Below the pieces are notes generated by a model, which saw only the letters and a list, made by a program, of their open reading frames with translations, ran no database searches and had not been told where the DNA came from. From Pyrinomonadaceae bacterium (GTDB lineage Bacteria > Acidobacteriota > Blastocatellia > Pyrinomonadales > Pyrinomonadaceae): a DNA stretch of 53,501 nucleotides. The translations under genes were made by a program, and so were the position numbers. Shown piece after piece: positions 14,114 through 23,645 of this stretch (the first letter of the stretch is position 1; each line of letters begins with the position of its first letter). The DNA is taken from assembly GCA_014534425.1 (NCBI GenBank), contig JACVRN010000025.1, forward strand, positions 1 through 53,501, given 5' to 3'.

Positions 14114-16213
14114 ATGTTACGTAAAATCACCGCTTACTTAATCCTAACCACCCTGACGCTGGTCTCCGTAGCTCCCCTGACAGCTTTCGCCAATACCGCA
14201 GCCGGTAACGGCCAGGCGCGACAGGCTAAGAAGCTCGCGCCGGAGCTTGAGGCTTCTACAACTTCTAACGGCACCGTCCGCGTCATCATTCAGACCAAAG
14301 GACAGCCCTCGGCAGACCAGGACAACGCCATTGCTCAGGCAGGCGGAACCAAGCGCGCAAGCTACAGCGCGCTCAACGTGTTGGTAGCGGACGTTCCGGC
14401 CAGCAAGGTTGAAGCCCTCGCGGCTCGCGCCGATGTCGAGTACGTCGCTTCCGACCGTCCCATGAAGGCGCAGGGCGACTTGACGACCACGACGGGCGCA
14501 AGCGCCGTGCAGCAGGGTCTCGCGGGCATGCCCGGATTCACAGGCAAGGGCGTCACGATAGCAATTCTGGATAGCGGCATCAGCTCGAAGCACCCGGACT
14601 TCAACGGCAAAGGAAAGTCCCGCGTGCTCGCTACTGTAGATTTCACCGGCAGCCAGAAGGCGGGCGACCCCTACGGCCACGGCACGGGCGTAGCGAGTGT
14701 TGCAGCCGGTACGGGCGAAGCTTCCAAGGGTTACGGAGCAAATTACGCAGGCATAGCGCCGCAGGCCAACCTGATTGACCTTCGCGTGATTGATGAGACC
14801 GGCGCGGGCCGCGCCAGCAGCGTCATCAGCGCGCTGAACTGGGTCATACAGAACAAGACCACCTACAACATCCGCGTCGCCAACCTGAGCGCAGGCGGAG
14901 CGATTTACGAATCCTACAAGCAGGATCCGGTTTGCCAGGCGGTCGCACGCGCTTACATGGCAGGCATCGTCGTAGTGACCTCGGCTGGCAACTACGGACA
15001 CACGAGCAAGGTTCTGGGCTTCGATAACAACGGCAAAGAGATTTACCAGTTGGCTTATGGCTCAATCACCAGCCCGGCCAACAGCCCGTTCGCCATCACG
15101 GTCGGCGCAGTCGACACTCACAAGACCGTGCAGCGCTCGGATGACTTCGTGGCCGACTTCTCTTCCAAAGGGCCGACGCAGATTGACCACATGGCAAAGC
15201 CGGACGTGGTAGCTCCCGGAACGCGCATCATGGCCGCCATGTCGCAGGAAACCACACAGGGCTTCTACGCTCCTATGCAGAAGAACATTCAGCAGCCCGT
15301 AACCGCAGACGCGCTGCCGAACGCTTACTTCAAATACTCCGGCACGAGCTTCGCCGCTCCCGTAGTCTCCGGCACGGTTGCTCTGATGCTCGAAGCCAAC
15401 TCTTCACTCAGCCCCGCTCTGGTCAAGGCCGCGCTCACACGCTCTGCTCAGACTCTTCCCGGCGTTCGCTTCGCTAACAACGAACTGAGCATCTTCTCGC
15501 AGGGCGCGGGCATGGTGAACACAATCGGCGCAACCTCCATAGCACGCGCCATCGTTCCGAACGCAGACAAGCTGAAGGCCGGCGACGTGGTGTTCAAGTC
15601 GAACACGACGCTCGCTTCCGCTCTCGGCTACTCCACGCAGATAGCCGGCGAGCAGGTCATCTACAACGCGCGCGTCTCCTACTGCGACGGCATCATCCTA
15701 GCCAACAGCCCCATCAAGACCAACGGCATACTGATTCACGACGGCATAGTGTTCACCTACGGCATCATCTACACGAAGGGTGTGGTGATGGGTGACGGCG
15801 TTGTGATGGGCGATGGCGTGGTCATGGGCGATGGCGTTGTGATGGGCGACGGTGTCGTCATGGGTGACGGTGTAGTGATGGGCGACGGCATGTTGTTAAG
15901 CAACGGCATCATCCTGGGCATTGGCTACCAGCCGAACAAGGGCGTCGTGATGGGCGACGGCGTGGTCATGGGCGATGGCGTTGTGATGGGCGACGGTGTC
16001 GTCATGGGTGACGGTGTAGTGATGGGCGACGGCATTCTAATCCACGACGGCGTTGTGATGGGTGACGGCATACTGCTTCACGACGGTGTGGTCATGGGCG
16101 ACGGAGTCGTCATGGGTGACGGCATCCTGATTCATGACGGTGTCGTGATGGGCGACGGCGTGGTCATGGGTGATGGCGTTGTGATGGGCGACGGTGTCGT
16201 GATGGGCGACTAA
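14114..16213 (+). CDS. Secreted subtilisin-like serine peptidase (S8) with GVVMGD repeat tail
   Basis: 699 residues. Residues 1-26 are a signal peptide (MLRKITAYLILTTL...). Residues about 55-115 resemble an I9 inhibitor propeptide. The catalytic triad is complete: Asp153 (AILDSGI), His189 (YGHGTGVAS) and Ser412 (SGTSFAAPVVSG). After a transition of about 100 residues, the C-terminus (556-699) consists of a six-residue repeat, G-V-V-M-G-D, with 18 VVMGD copies interrupted by ILIHDG-type variants. The tail could form a beta-solenoid or bind calcium. The frame ends inside the repeat with no anchor. An AAGGAAAA ribosome site precedes the ATG. Confidence 0.95.
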   Translation: MLRKITAYLILTTLTLVSVAPLTAFANTAAGNGQARQAKKLAPELEASTTSNGTVRVIIQTKGQPSADQDNAIAQAGGTKRASYSALNVLVADVPASKVEALAARADVEYVASDRPMKAQGDLTTTTGASAVQQGLAGMPGFTGKGVTIAILDSGISSKHPDFNGKGKSRVLATVDFTGSQKAGDPYGHGTGVASVAAGTGEASKGYGANYAGIAPQANLIDLRVIDETGAGRASSVISALNWVIQNKTTYNIRVANLSAGGAIYESYKQDPVCQAVARAYMAGIVVVTSAGNYGHTSKVLGFDNNGKEIYQLAYGSITSPANSPFAITVGAVDTHKTVQRSDDFVADFSSKGPTQIDHMAKPDVVAPGTRIMAAMSQETTQGFYAPMQKNIQQPVTADALPNAYFKYSGTSFAAPVVSGTVALMLEANSSLSPALVKAALTRSAQTLPGVRFANNELSIFSQGAGMVNTIGATSIARAIVPNADKLKAGDVVFKSNTTLASALGYSTQIAGEQVIYNARVSYCDGIILANSPIKTNGILIHDGIVFTYGIIYTKGVVMGDGVVMGDGVVMGDGVVMGDGVVMGDGVVMGDGMLLSNGIILGIGYQPNKGVVMGDGVVMGDGVVMGDGVVMGDGVVMGDGILIHDGVVMGDGILLHDGVVMGDGVVMGDGILIHDGVVMGDGVVMGDGVVMGDGVVMGD
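15779..16212 (+). repeat. 18-bp tandem coding repeat in the S8 peptidase gene
   Basis: The unit is 18 bases, giving GVVMGD. Third positions vary between copies (GTC/GTT/GTG/GTA, GGC/GGT), while the peptide is strictly kept. This shows selection on the protein rather than a recent slippage array. Two long blocks are nearly identical in DNA (about 15790-15890 and 15955-16032), which suggests a block duplication. Confidence 0.9.
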
Positions 16214-16247
16214 GACAACCGCGCTTTACTTCCACAAGTGGGAGGGG

Positions 16248-16301
16248 AAGACGAGAACGCCGGTGAGGCTCATGGCGACTTCACCGGCGTTCTTGTCTTT
16301 T
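16248..16301 (+). terminator. Strong Rho-independent terminator of the S8 peptidase gene
   Basis: A 19-bp stem (16248-16266 with 16281-16299) has a single G-U pair, a 14-base loop and a short T-tail. It separates the peptidase from the convergent polysaccharide operon. Confidence 0.85.
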
Positions 16302-16318
16302 AGAGCAGCTTATGAAAC

Positions 16319-17761
16319 TCATGTCTCTTTTTCTTCGAACACACCTCTCCTTGCCTCTCTTTCCACTACCAGGCACAGCCCCATGATGAGGAAGAGAATC
16401 ATCACGTCTTCGGAATCGCCGAAGTTGTAGTGCACAAGGCCGCTCGTAAAAAAGCCTGCAAGGCCGCCCAGTGCGCCCAGCACCAGCCCGCGCTCTATCC
16501 AGCCTTTCAGTTGACGGGAGCGCGCCAGCCGCCAGAGCATGCGCGCATAAACGAAGAGCAGCGCGAGCCAGAACAGCAGCGCAGGCACGCCGCGCTCCAG
16601 CGCCAACTGCAAGAGGTTCGAGTGCATGTGCCCCATAGGTATGCGCCCGCCTTCAAACAATCCCCACTCGCGCCAGTAACGCTTAATTGAATCCATGCCT
16701 ACGCCGACCGCGAGGTGTCGCGGCTTGCTCACCAAAAGTTGAAAGCCTTCGCGCTGAACGGTCTTTCGCCAGTTGATTGAATCGTCCTTCGGGTCAAGAA
16801 AGCTGACGTTGCGTTTCTGTTGAAGAAGGAAGAGGCCGAAGAGCGCTAGGGGCAGAGCTAAGGCTAAAACTATCAGTATGGCGCGACGGCTCGCACCGAC
16901 TAAGACAATCAGGAAAGCGGAGAGCAGAAAGGCCGCTAAGGATGCGCGCGTGACTGTCAAAAGCAGCGCGCCGCACATGCCTGCGATTGCCAGAATGAGC
17001 AACAAGCCCTGCCACGAAAGCTTTCGTCTGAGGGCTATGAAGAGGCCGAAGGCGACAGAGGCCACGAGTTGCAGCATCTCCGCGTAAGTAACATAGTGGC
17101 CGTAAAAACCGGACGCGCGCCAGTCTCGCCCGCGCGTCCAACTCCCTATCCCCAATCTCTCTTCGGCGGTTTGCCCCGCGAGCAAGCCCCCGCGCGCGAC
17201 TTCAAACGTTGGCATCCATTCATAGCGATAGATTTGAACGCGCGCCGTCTTAGGCTTTGAATCATCGCTCGGAGCGTCAAGCGCACGCATCAACTCTTCA
17301 GGCTCGCGCAAGCTCGCTTCATCGACTTTTAGAATCGTATCTCCGTCACGAACGCCCGCCGCGTAGAGAGGGCTTGCGGTTTGTAGCCCCTCGACCTTCA
17401 CGCCGCGACCCACCGCGCGCTCGCCGAACGTGTACAGCACGTTAATCATGCACGACGCCACGAGCGTTAAAACCAGCAGCCGCACCACTCGCACGGACGT
17501 GACGTTCTCCGCCACCAGGTAGACGATGATGAAGAGGCTCACCGCGCGCATCTTGCTCAAGGAGATGTCCGGCGCGTAAGAGAAGAAGGACGAGATGAGC
17601 GTCAGAGCAATGAATCCTAGAAGCGCCAAATCGACCGGCGTGCGATAAAGGCGCGGGCGAGGCTTAAAGAGAAAGCGCGCGGCCCACAATATAAGCCCGC
17701 ACAGCCAGGCCCCTTGCGTCACGGCAATCGAATGCGGCGCAAACGCCGCCATCACAAACAA
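16319..17761 (-). CDS. O-antigen ligase/polymerase (Wzy-like) with inserted PDZ-like domain
   Basis: 480 residues in the reading given. The hydrophobic pattern (10 or more helices) and the large periplasmic loop with GHMHSNLLQLALERGVPALL are typical of the Wzy_C/O-antigen ligase family, which joins or polymerises lipid-linked glycans in the periplasm. Residues about 118-190 are unusual: ASPLYAAGVRDGDTILKVDE and the following helix match the core of a PDZ domain. The start is uncertain. The open frame continues upstream of the TTG at 17761 without an ATG, while homologous first helices would include that part; ATG 17752 is the next choice. It is the last gene of the minus-strand cluster. Confidence 0.87.
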   Translation of the reverse strand: MFVMAAFAPHSIAVTQGAWLCGLILWAARFLFKPRPRLYRTPVDLALLGFIALTLISSFFSYAPDISLSKMRAVSLFIIVYLVAENVTSVRVVRLLVLTLVASCMINVLYTFGERAVGRGVKVEGLQTASPLYAAGVRDGDTILKVDEASLREPEELMRALDAPSDDSKPKTARVQIYRYEWMPTFEVARGGLLAGQTAEERLGIGSWTRGRDWRASGFYGHYVTYAEMLQLVASVAFGLFIALRRKLSWQGLLLILAIAGMCGALLLTVTRASLAAFLLSAFLIVLVGASRRAILIVLALALPLALFGLFLLQQKRNVSFLDPKDDSINWRKTVQREGFQLLVSKPRHLAVGVGMDSIKRYWREWGLFEGGRIPMGHMHSNLLQLALERGVPALLFWLALLFVYARMLWRLARSRQLKGWIERGLVLGALGGLAGFFTSGLVHYNFGDSEDVMILFLIMGLCLVVEREARRGVFEEKET

Positions 17762-17812
17762 CCAAAGGATGATTAGACGGTCAATCCATGAAGAGAGCGA
17801 TGAGTCAGAAGC

Positions 17813-17847
17813 AGTTTTCAGTTTTGAGTTTTCAGTTTTCAGTTTTC
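17813..17847. repeat. Five tandem 7-bp units
   Basis: AGTTTTC is repeated five times (second unit AGTTTTG) in the 104-base gap before the O-antigen ligase gene. A shorter version occurs near 47484. The unit is not a multiple of three and lies inside the frame upstream of the ligase start. Confidence 0.75.
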
Positions 17848-17865
17848 TTATAACTTGTCACTGTT

Positions 17866-19425
17866 TTAGTACGCGTCGTCGCCGCGCAGCATGACGGGGA
17901 GGGTGCGTAGGATGATTTTCAAATCCAGCAGGAGCGACCAGTTCTCTATGTAGAAGAGGTCAAGGCGAACCATCTCTTCAAAGGGCAGGCGGTTGCGCCC
18001 AGACACTTGCCACAGGCCCGTCAAGCCCGGCTTCATGTCCAGCCGCTTGCGATGCCACAACTCGTAGTTCTCAACTTCATAGGGAATCGGCGGGCGCGGG
18101 CCTACTATGCTCATGTCGCCGCGCAGGACGTTTAGAAGCTGCGGCAGTTCATCGAGACTCAGGCGGCGCAGTATGCGTCCCAAGCGTGTGATGCGCGTGT
18201 CCGCTCGAAGCTTGTAGGCGGGGCGCTCCATGTCGCCCACGTTCGCTTCTGGGCGGCCCGCAATCAGCTTCTCCTGATACTCCCTGTGCAGGCGGTCGTC
18301 GGCGTCGGCGCGCATGGTGCGAAACTTGTAGAAGAGAAAGATGCGACCGTCCATGCCCACGCGCTCCTGCTGGTAGATGACAGGCCCCTTTGAATCGAGC
18401 TTGATGAGCATGGCAATCAGGAGCCAGAGCGGAGAGAAGAGTAGAAGCGCGAGGCTTGCTATGATGATGTCGAAGGCTCTTTTCACCAGCCGCGCACTCG
18501 AAGATAGCGGCTCGCGGAAGAGCCTTATCATGGGAAGCGCGCCTATTTGGTCAATCTCCGTCTTGCGCGGCAGGCAGTTGAAGAGGCTCGGCGCAATCCG
18601 AAACTCCACGCCGCGACGACGACCGCAGCGCATCATCACGTCAAAGAGCGCGTCGCCGTTGACCTCAGGGTCTGCGATGATGACTTCGTTCGCGCCCGAA
18701 TCGCGTATAGCTTCCGGCAATCCCTTGAGGTCGCTGACCACGGGCACGCCTTCGTAAACTTCCGGCACGCTCCTGTCAATCTTTCCGTTCTCCACCACAC
18801 CTATGACGCGATAACCCAGGCTGGGGCGCTCGCGCATCTCTCTTATGCAGAGGGCCGCTTCAGCGCCTCGCCCCACGACGAGCGTCGGTATCAGGTTGAT
18901 GTCGCGCTGGCGCACGAAGGTCTGAAGCGCGCGAACCAGGAAGCGCAAGGTGCCTGTGGCCGCGAGCGCAAGTATGAAGTCGAAGATGAAGACGCCGCGA
19001 GAGTAGGAGAAGGCAGAAAAGCGAAAGCCGCCGCGATATAGGAAAGCGGCTGCGACTATCAGGAGCGAGCCAATGGCCGTGGCCTTGAAGACGCGCACCA
19101 CGTCGTCCACGAAAGAGAACTCGCCGCGCAGCCTGTAAAGGTCGTAATAGCGTAGGGTGAGCAGGCGTATCAGGACTACGAAGAGCAGCAGCGCTCCGTA
19201 AGGCGCAAAGCGTGCGCTCCAGCGAAAACTCCCCGTCATCTCTTCCCTGATAATCGAGACGCCTTCGCGCAGGTAGAAGGCCGTGATAAAGGCTGCGGCG
19301 ACGACAAAAGCATCCGAGACGACCAGCGCCACCTTGACCGCAGGAATAATCCAGCGCGGAGCACGCGCCGGAACTCGCACGGCGCTAGCCTCCACCAGAT
19401 GCCTCTTGATTCGCTCGGCTCTCAT
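17866..19425 (-). CDS. Undecaprenyl-phosphate sugar phosphotransferase (initiating)
   Basis: 519 residues from ATG 19425 (a TTG lies one codon upstream). The N-terminal part has four or five membrane helices, then a Rossmann-like CoA-binding-type domain ([16 protein letters not shown]) at about 175-290. The C-terminal 190 residues are the bacterial sugar transferase domain: [20 protein letters not shown], the [20 protein letters not shown] segment, then [20 protein letters not shown]. The family (PssY/WcaJ-like) transfers a hexose-1-phosphate from a nucleotide sugar to undecaprenyl phosphate, the first step of repeat-unit assembly. It precedes the ligase gene in the same operon. Confidence 0.94.
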   Translation of the reverse strand: MRAERIKRHLVEASAVRVPARAPRWIIPAVKVALVVSDAFVVAAAFITAFYLREGVSIIREEMTGSFRWSARFAPYGALLLFVVLIRLLTLRYYDLYRLRGEFSFVDDVVRVFKATAIGSLLIVAAAFLYRGGFRFSAFSYSRGVFIFDFILALAATGTLRFLVRALQTFVRQRDINLIPTLVVGRGAEAALCIREMRERPSLGYRVIGVVENGKIDRSVPEVYEGVPVVSDLKGLPEAIRDSGANEVIIADPEVNGDALFDVMMRCGRRRGVEFRIAPSLFNCLPRKTEIDQIGALPMIRLFREPLSSSARLVKRAFDIIIASLALLLFSPLWLLIAMLIKLDSKGPVIYQQERVGMDGRIFLFYKFRTMRADADDRLHREYQEKLIAGRPEANVGDMERPAYKLRADTRITRLGRILRRLSLDELPQLLNVLRGDMSIVGPRPPIPYEVENYELWHRKRLDMKPGLTGLWQVSGRNRLPFEEMVRLDLFYIENWSLLLDLKIILRTLPVMLRGDDAY

Positions 19426-19482
19426 CAAATCTCGTGAATAGTAAATAGTAAATCCCTTGAAGTAAACCGCAGGACGCTCTCT

Positions 19483-20505
19483 TCAGTCTCCCAGAATCAA
19501 GTCCGCAACTTCCGAGCGCACTTTGAGCGCGTGGCGAAGTCGAAGGCCCGGCTTTTTCTCTATCTTCAGATTGTCTAAATCTTCTCTCGAAGCGATGCGC
19601 TTTAATCTTCCTTCGCGGATAAGCTCTTCGTCAATCGCGGCCCATCGTCCGGCGTAGATGGTCGCGGCGGGAACTCCGAGCACCGCAGCCTCTCGGTTCA
19701 TGGTGCCGCCCGCGCTGATGACCAGGTCGGCTGCGGCCACGAGGTTCGCGCCGTCCAGCGCCCTTCGAGGCAAAATCATGTTCGTCTCTTTCGCTCTTGC
19801 GGCAAAGTCACTGTACTCAGCATGGGAGCGCGGAAGCAAAATGGTCTTCACGCCTTCACGCGACGTAAGACGGCTGAGCAACTCAAAGAACAATTCGTTG
19901 TCAAAGCGATGATAGAGCGCATCACGCGCGGGCGGGCGGGCTACCACGAGCACATCGCTTTCCTCTATGCCAAGCTCTCTTAAAGTTTCGGCAAAGCGCG
20001 GGTCGGGCGCAAAGTCCGCAAGGTAAACGTCCTCTTTCGTACCGTCGTAGCGTCGCACCTTTCCGCTCCTGGCTCCGTAGCGGCGCAACGCATCTTCAGG
20101 GAAGGCGCGTGGAACCACGACGCGCGAGGCCAGCCTGAAGGCCAGATGATTCGCTGGCTGGTGCTCGTAGTCCATCAAGGTAACAGACCTGATTGAGAGC
20201 GCACGCGCCGCAGCCACCTGCGCGTAAGAGTTGTGGCTCACGGCCAAGTCAAACCTTTGCCCTCGCGCCCAGCGCGCAAGCCGTGCCGCGCGTCCTATCA
20301 AGTTCCCGGCCTTACCCGCAATCGCACGTCCGCCGAAGCCGCCTATGACGACCGCGTCAAGCCCGGCGTCTCGCGCAAGCTCGACCGTCTGCGCGAAATC
20401 CCTGGCCGTCACACGCACCTCCGCCCCTCGCCCTTCAAACTCACTTTTGAGCGCTCGGAAGAACGGCACATGCGGCGAGTTAGCTAGGTCAATCCAGATG
20501 AGCAT
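19483..20505 (-). CDS. DUF354 protein, GT-B-like, polysaccharide cluster
   Basis: 340 residues from ATG 20505, which gives MLIWIDLANSPHVPFF, the conserved DUF354 start; a longer frame to 20658 would only add shadow sequence over the next gene. DUF354 proteins have the GT-B fold of UDP-GlcNAc 2-epimerases and glycosyltransferases. The C-terminal DLVISAGGTMNREAAVLGVP matches the donor-binding region. They are common in surface-polysaccharide loci but their reaction is not established. The start codon follows the stop of the upstream gene by one base, so the two are translationally coupled. Confidence 0.88.
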   Translation of the reverse strand: MLIWIDLANSPHVPFFRALKSEFEGRGAEVRVTARDFAQTVELARDAGLDAVVIGGFGGRAIAGKAGNLIGRAARLARWARGQRFDLAVSHNSYAQVAAARALSIRSVTLMDYEHQPANHLAFRLASRVVVPRAFPEDALRRYGARSGKVRRYDGTKEDVYLADFAPDPRFAETLRELGIEESDVLVVARPPARDALYHRFDNELFFELLSRLTSREGVKTILLPRSHAEYSDFAARAKETNMILPRRALDGANLVAAADLVISAGGTMNREAAVLGVPAATIYAGRWAAIDEELIREGRLKRIASREDLDNLKIEKKPGLRLRHALKVRSEVADLILGD

Positions 20506-20506
20506 A

Positions 20507-21682
20507 TTACTGCTTGCTTTCCAACAGTCGGGCCAGCGCGTAGAGCATCCAGCTTTGCGACCAGCGCATGTAGGGCGTGCGAATGGTGTAAAAGCGTCGC
20601 CTCTGATAGTAGAAGTAACCGCGCCCGCTCTGTAGATGGCGTATGGCCCAGAGCGCAATCTTTTCGGCTAAATCGAGAGCCGACGGGTCTGTGTCTGATA
20701 GCTCGGCGAGCGCGACTACGGCAGCGCCAGCCGAATGCGCGTCTGCAGGGTAAAGACTGTGCGGGTAATATTTCGGCCAGCCGTCCGAGAGAAAGAAGCG
20801 CTCTTGCCAGAATCGAAGCCCGCGCACGAGCGCGCCACGAAACTCTTCGCGCGCGAACTCGTTCGCTTTCATGATGCGCGCAAAGCTTGTCAGGATAAAG
20901 GCCGTGTGGAAGTTGTCAGACCAGGACTGGAAGGAATCCGCGCCGTAAGCCCACGCGCCGGACTCTTGCTGGCGGTTAGCTACATATCGCGCGCCGCGCA
21001 AGCCTCTGTCGATTAACTCTTCTTCATTCGTCAACGCGCCGACCGAGCAAAGAACTTCTGCGGCGAGCAGGCTGGCGTTAAAGACGCGCGTGCGGTCGAG
21101 CGGCGAATAGCTCCAGCAGACTTCGCCCTCACGCTCTTCCGTCACGTTCAGGTCGCGCAGGATAAAGTCGCAGACGCTTCGCGCAGGTTTCAGATACCGC
21201 TCGTCATCGAACTCTTGCGAAGCTTCCAGAAGCGCGTGTGCGGCGAAAGCAGTCGGCACAACGGTCGGCGTTCCCTTCGGAGCGAAGAAGGCGCGCGACT
21301 GCCAGTCGAAGTTGTAGCCCCAACAGGTCGCGCCCGTCTTTGATTGAAGACTCGAAGCCAGAAGTCCGTCGAGTAAATAGCGCGCCTTCTTTTCCGCATC
21401 CCGCGTACGCGTGCGGCGAAATTCCGCCAGCGCGGCGAGAGCAAAGAGCGCTGTGCCCTTGGCATTACGTTCGGTTGGCACGCGCGCAAGCTTTCTTATA
21501 TTGAGAGGCGAGCGTTTGAAGGCTTGCGTCCAGGCGAGGCGAGCGGCGCGAGACGAGCGCATCACGGGAACGGAGCTAAACACACGACTGTTCAGAGCAT
21601 CGAACGGGTCATGGCCGCTATAATCATGCTCCATGCACCAGGCTTCAAGCTTTGCGTATGCGCGTTCGATTTCGCTTTGCAC
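20507..21682 (-). CDS. Alpha/alpha-toroid protein of polysaccharide cluster, function unknown
   Basis: 391 residues with regularly spaced amphipathic helix pairs (FALAALAEFRR, FAAHALLEAS, FNASLLAAEVLCSVGAL, SAGAAVVALAELSD), the pattern of six-hairpin glycosidase and terpene-cyclase-like toroids. Tryptophan- and tyrosine-rich loops (GYNFDWQSRAFF, AWAYGADSFQSWSDNFH) line what would be the central pocket. Proteins of this type in O-antigen loci are often misnamed delta-aminolevulinate dehydratase. It could trim or bind a glycan, but the catalytic residues are not clear. There is no signal peptide. One base separates it from the DUF354 gene. Confidence 0.75.
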   Translation of the reverse strand: MQSEIERAYAKLEAWCMEHDYSGHDPFDALNSRVFSSVPVMRSSRAARLAWTQAFKRSPLNIRKLARVPTERNAKGTALFALAALAEFRRTRTRDAEKKARYLLDGLLASSLQSKTGATCWGYNFDWQSRAFFAPKGTPTVVPTAFAAHALLEASQEFDDERYLKPARSVCDFILRDLNVTEEREGEVCWSYSPLDRTRVFNASLLAAEVLCSVGALTNEEELIDRGLRGARYVANRQQESGAWAYGADSFQSWSDNFHTAFILTSFARIMKANEFAREEFRGALVRGLRFWQERFFLSDGWPKYYPHSLYPADAHSAGAAVVALAELSDTDPSALDLAEKIALWAIRHLQSGRGYFYYQRRRFYTIRTPYMRWSQSWMLYALARLLESKQ

Positions 21683-21697
21683 GACTGATGAAGCCCG

Positions 21698-23635
21698 TCA
21701 AGAAGAGCTTGCCACGGAGGTCTCTATGCGGCGCGCAGTCTCTATGAAGCTTTCATGCCAGAGTTCGAACATCAGAAGCGTCCAGAGAAGCTTTCTATGA
21801 TTGGCAGCGCCGCGCTCGTGCTCCGATTGCAGGCGCTCGACGTAATCCGCGTTGAAGAGACCTTTGCGGCGCAGGCGCTCAGGCGAGAGAAGGTCGCGCG
21901 CCAGTGGCTTTAATTTTCCCTTGAGCCAGTCGGCTACTGGAACGCCGAAGCCCTTCTTGCCGCGTCTTCCTACAAAGTGCGGCAGAAGCGGAGCCGCCGC
22001 CTGCTTCAAAATGTATTTGGAGGTTCGCCCGCGCAGCTTGTAGTTGGCGGGCAGGCTCGCAGCGTACTCCGCCACGCGCGGGTCTAGAAACGGCGCGCGT
22101 ACTTCCAGAGAGACGGCCATGCTCGCGCGGTCAACTTTCGTCAGGATGTCTTCGGCCAGATAGAGACGTGTATCAAGGCTCTGCATGCATTCGACTACGT
22201 TGTCGGCGTCGCACTCCGTTTCGGCCAGATGGCGCGCCTGCCTGTAGATGTCTCCGTCGCTCAGCTGGCGCGCTTCAGAAGTCAACAATTGCTCCTGCTC
22301 TTCCGGCGTGAACGAGCCGAACCAGACGTGATGACGCGCGACGGCGTCGTAATCCGCTCCCATGATGAAGCGCCGCGCTTTGTAGTCGAAAGTTATGTTG
22401 TCGGTTCGGACAGGAAGACGGCGCACGAGGGGTTCTATCAGATAGCGACGAAGGAAGCGCGGCACGCGTTCGTAAACGGGCGCGATGCGATGGCCCAGGT
22501 ACATTGGATAGCCCGCGAAGAGTTCGTCGCCGCCGTCGCCGCCCAAGGCCACCGTCACATGCTTTCGCGTGAAGCGCGAGAGCAGAAATGTGGGCACTAA
22601 TGATGGGTCGCTGAAAGGCTCGTCCATCCAGGAGCCTATCTCGCCCACCAGGTTCGCGGCCAAGTCAACGCTCAAGCGCTCTTCGTGATGATCCGTGCCC
22701 AGGAATTTCGCCACGGCCCGCGCGTAGCGGGACTCGTCGTACGACGATTCCGCGAAAGAGATGGAGAAGGTCTTGACGGTCTCACTTGACGCGCGCACGG
22801 CCAGCGCCGCGACCGTCGAAGAGTCCACGCCGCCAGAGAGCAGCACGCCCAGAGGTACGTCCGAAACGAGACGCATGCGAACGGAATCATGCAACAACTC
22901 TCGCAGACGCTCTGCGGCTTCATCTACGGACGGCACAGGCTCTCTCGTCTTGTAACTCAAGCGCCAGTAACTTTGAACATCAACGCGCCCGTTCTCGACC
23001 GTGAGTTGATGCGCGGCGGGAAGCTTCTGTATGCCCTGATAAATCGAGAGCGGCGCAGGGATGTAATCGAAAGAGAGATATTGACGGAGCGCGTCCAGGT
23101 TAAGCGCGGGCCGCACGCTTGGGTGCGCGAGCAGCACTTTAGGCTCCGAGGCGAAGAGGAAGGTGCCGTCGAAGACGCCCCAGTAAAGTGGCTTTTCTCC
23201 GAAGCGGTCGCGTGCGATAAAAAGTCTACGGCGGCGCGCATCCCACAGCGCAAACGCGAACATGCCGTTCAGATGCGACACCATTCCCGTGCCGTACTCT
23301 TCGTAAAGATGCGGCAGGACTTCCGTGTCAGAGGCGGAGCGAAAGCGATGGCCGCGCTTTTCCAGCCGCTCGCGCAGTTCGCGGTAGTTGTAAATCTCTC
23401 CGTTAAGGATGACCGCGACCTGCCGGTCTTCGCTCCACGCGGGCTGCTCGCCGGTTTGCAGGTCTATGATTGCCAGCCTACGCATGCCAAGGCCGACGCC
23501 CGTCTGAACCATCAAGCCTTCCGAATCAGGCCCGCGATGCGTCATGCGCTCGCACATAGCATGCAGAAGTGCGTCCGCCCCATCAGGCGGCGGCGTCTTC
23601 GCATCCAAATCAGCCCATCCGGTAATTCCACACAT
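21698..23635 (-). CDS. asnB: Asparagine synthase (glutamine-hydrolysing), polysaccharide-cluster type
   Basis: 645 residues from ATG 23635, giving MCGITGW, where Cys2 is the glutaminase nucleophile after methionine removal; a longer frame to 23755 is spurious. The N-terminal class II glutamine amidotransferase domain contains RMTHRGPDSEG and ILNGEIYNYRELRE. The C-terminal synthetase domain has the pyrophosphate loop LLSGGVDSS and LEVRAPFLDPRVAEYAASLP. AsnB homologues within glycan loci probably amidate a sugar acid or a peptide-like precursor rather than making free asparagine; this is inferred from context. Confidence 0.93.
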   Translation of the reverse strand: MCGITGWADLDAKTPPPDGADALLHAMCERMTHRGPDSEGLMVQTGVGLGMRRLAIIDLQTGEQPAWSEDRQVAVILNGEIYNYRELRERLEKRGHRFRSASDTEVLPHLYEEYGTGMVSHLNGMFAFALWDARRRRLFIARDRFGEKPLYWGVFDGTFLFASEPKVLLAHPSVRPALNLDALRQYLSFDYIPAPLSIYQGIQKLPAAHQLTVENGRVDVQSYWRLSYKTREPVPSVDEAAERLRELLHDSVRMRLVSDVPLGVLLSGGVDSSTVAALAVRASSETVKTFSISFAESSYDESRYARAVAKFLGTDHHEERLSVDLAANLVGEIGSWMDEPFSDPSLVPTFLLSRFTRKHVTVALGGDGGDELFAGYPMYLGHRIAPVYERVPRFLRRYLIEPLVRRLPVRTDNITFDYKARRFIMGADYDAVARHHVWFGSFTPEEQEQLLTSEARQLSDGDIYRQARHLAETECDADNVVECMQSLDTRLYLAEDILTKVDRASMAVSLEVRAPFLDPRVAEYAASLPANYKLRGRTSKYILKQAAAPLLPHFVGRRGKKGFGVPVADWLKGKLKPLARDLLSPERLRRKGLFNADYVERLQSEHERGAANHRKLLWTLLMFELWHESFIETARRIETSVASSS

Positions 23636-23645
23636 AAAGCAGTTT

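Noticed and set aside
15779..16212. Possible CRISPR array
   Set aside because: The 18-bp units are in frame within the peptidase, contiguous without spacers and vary mostly at third codon positions.
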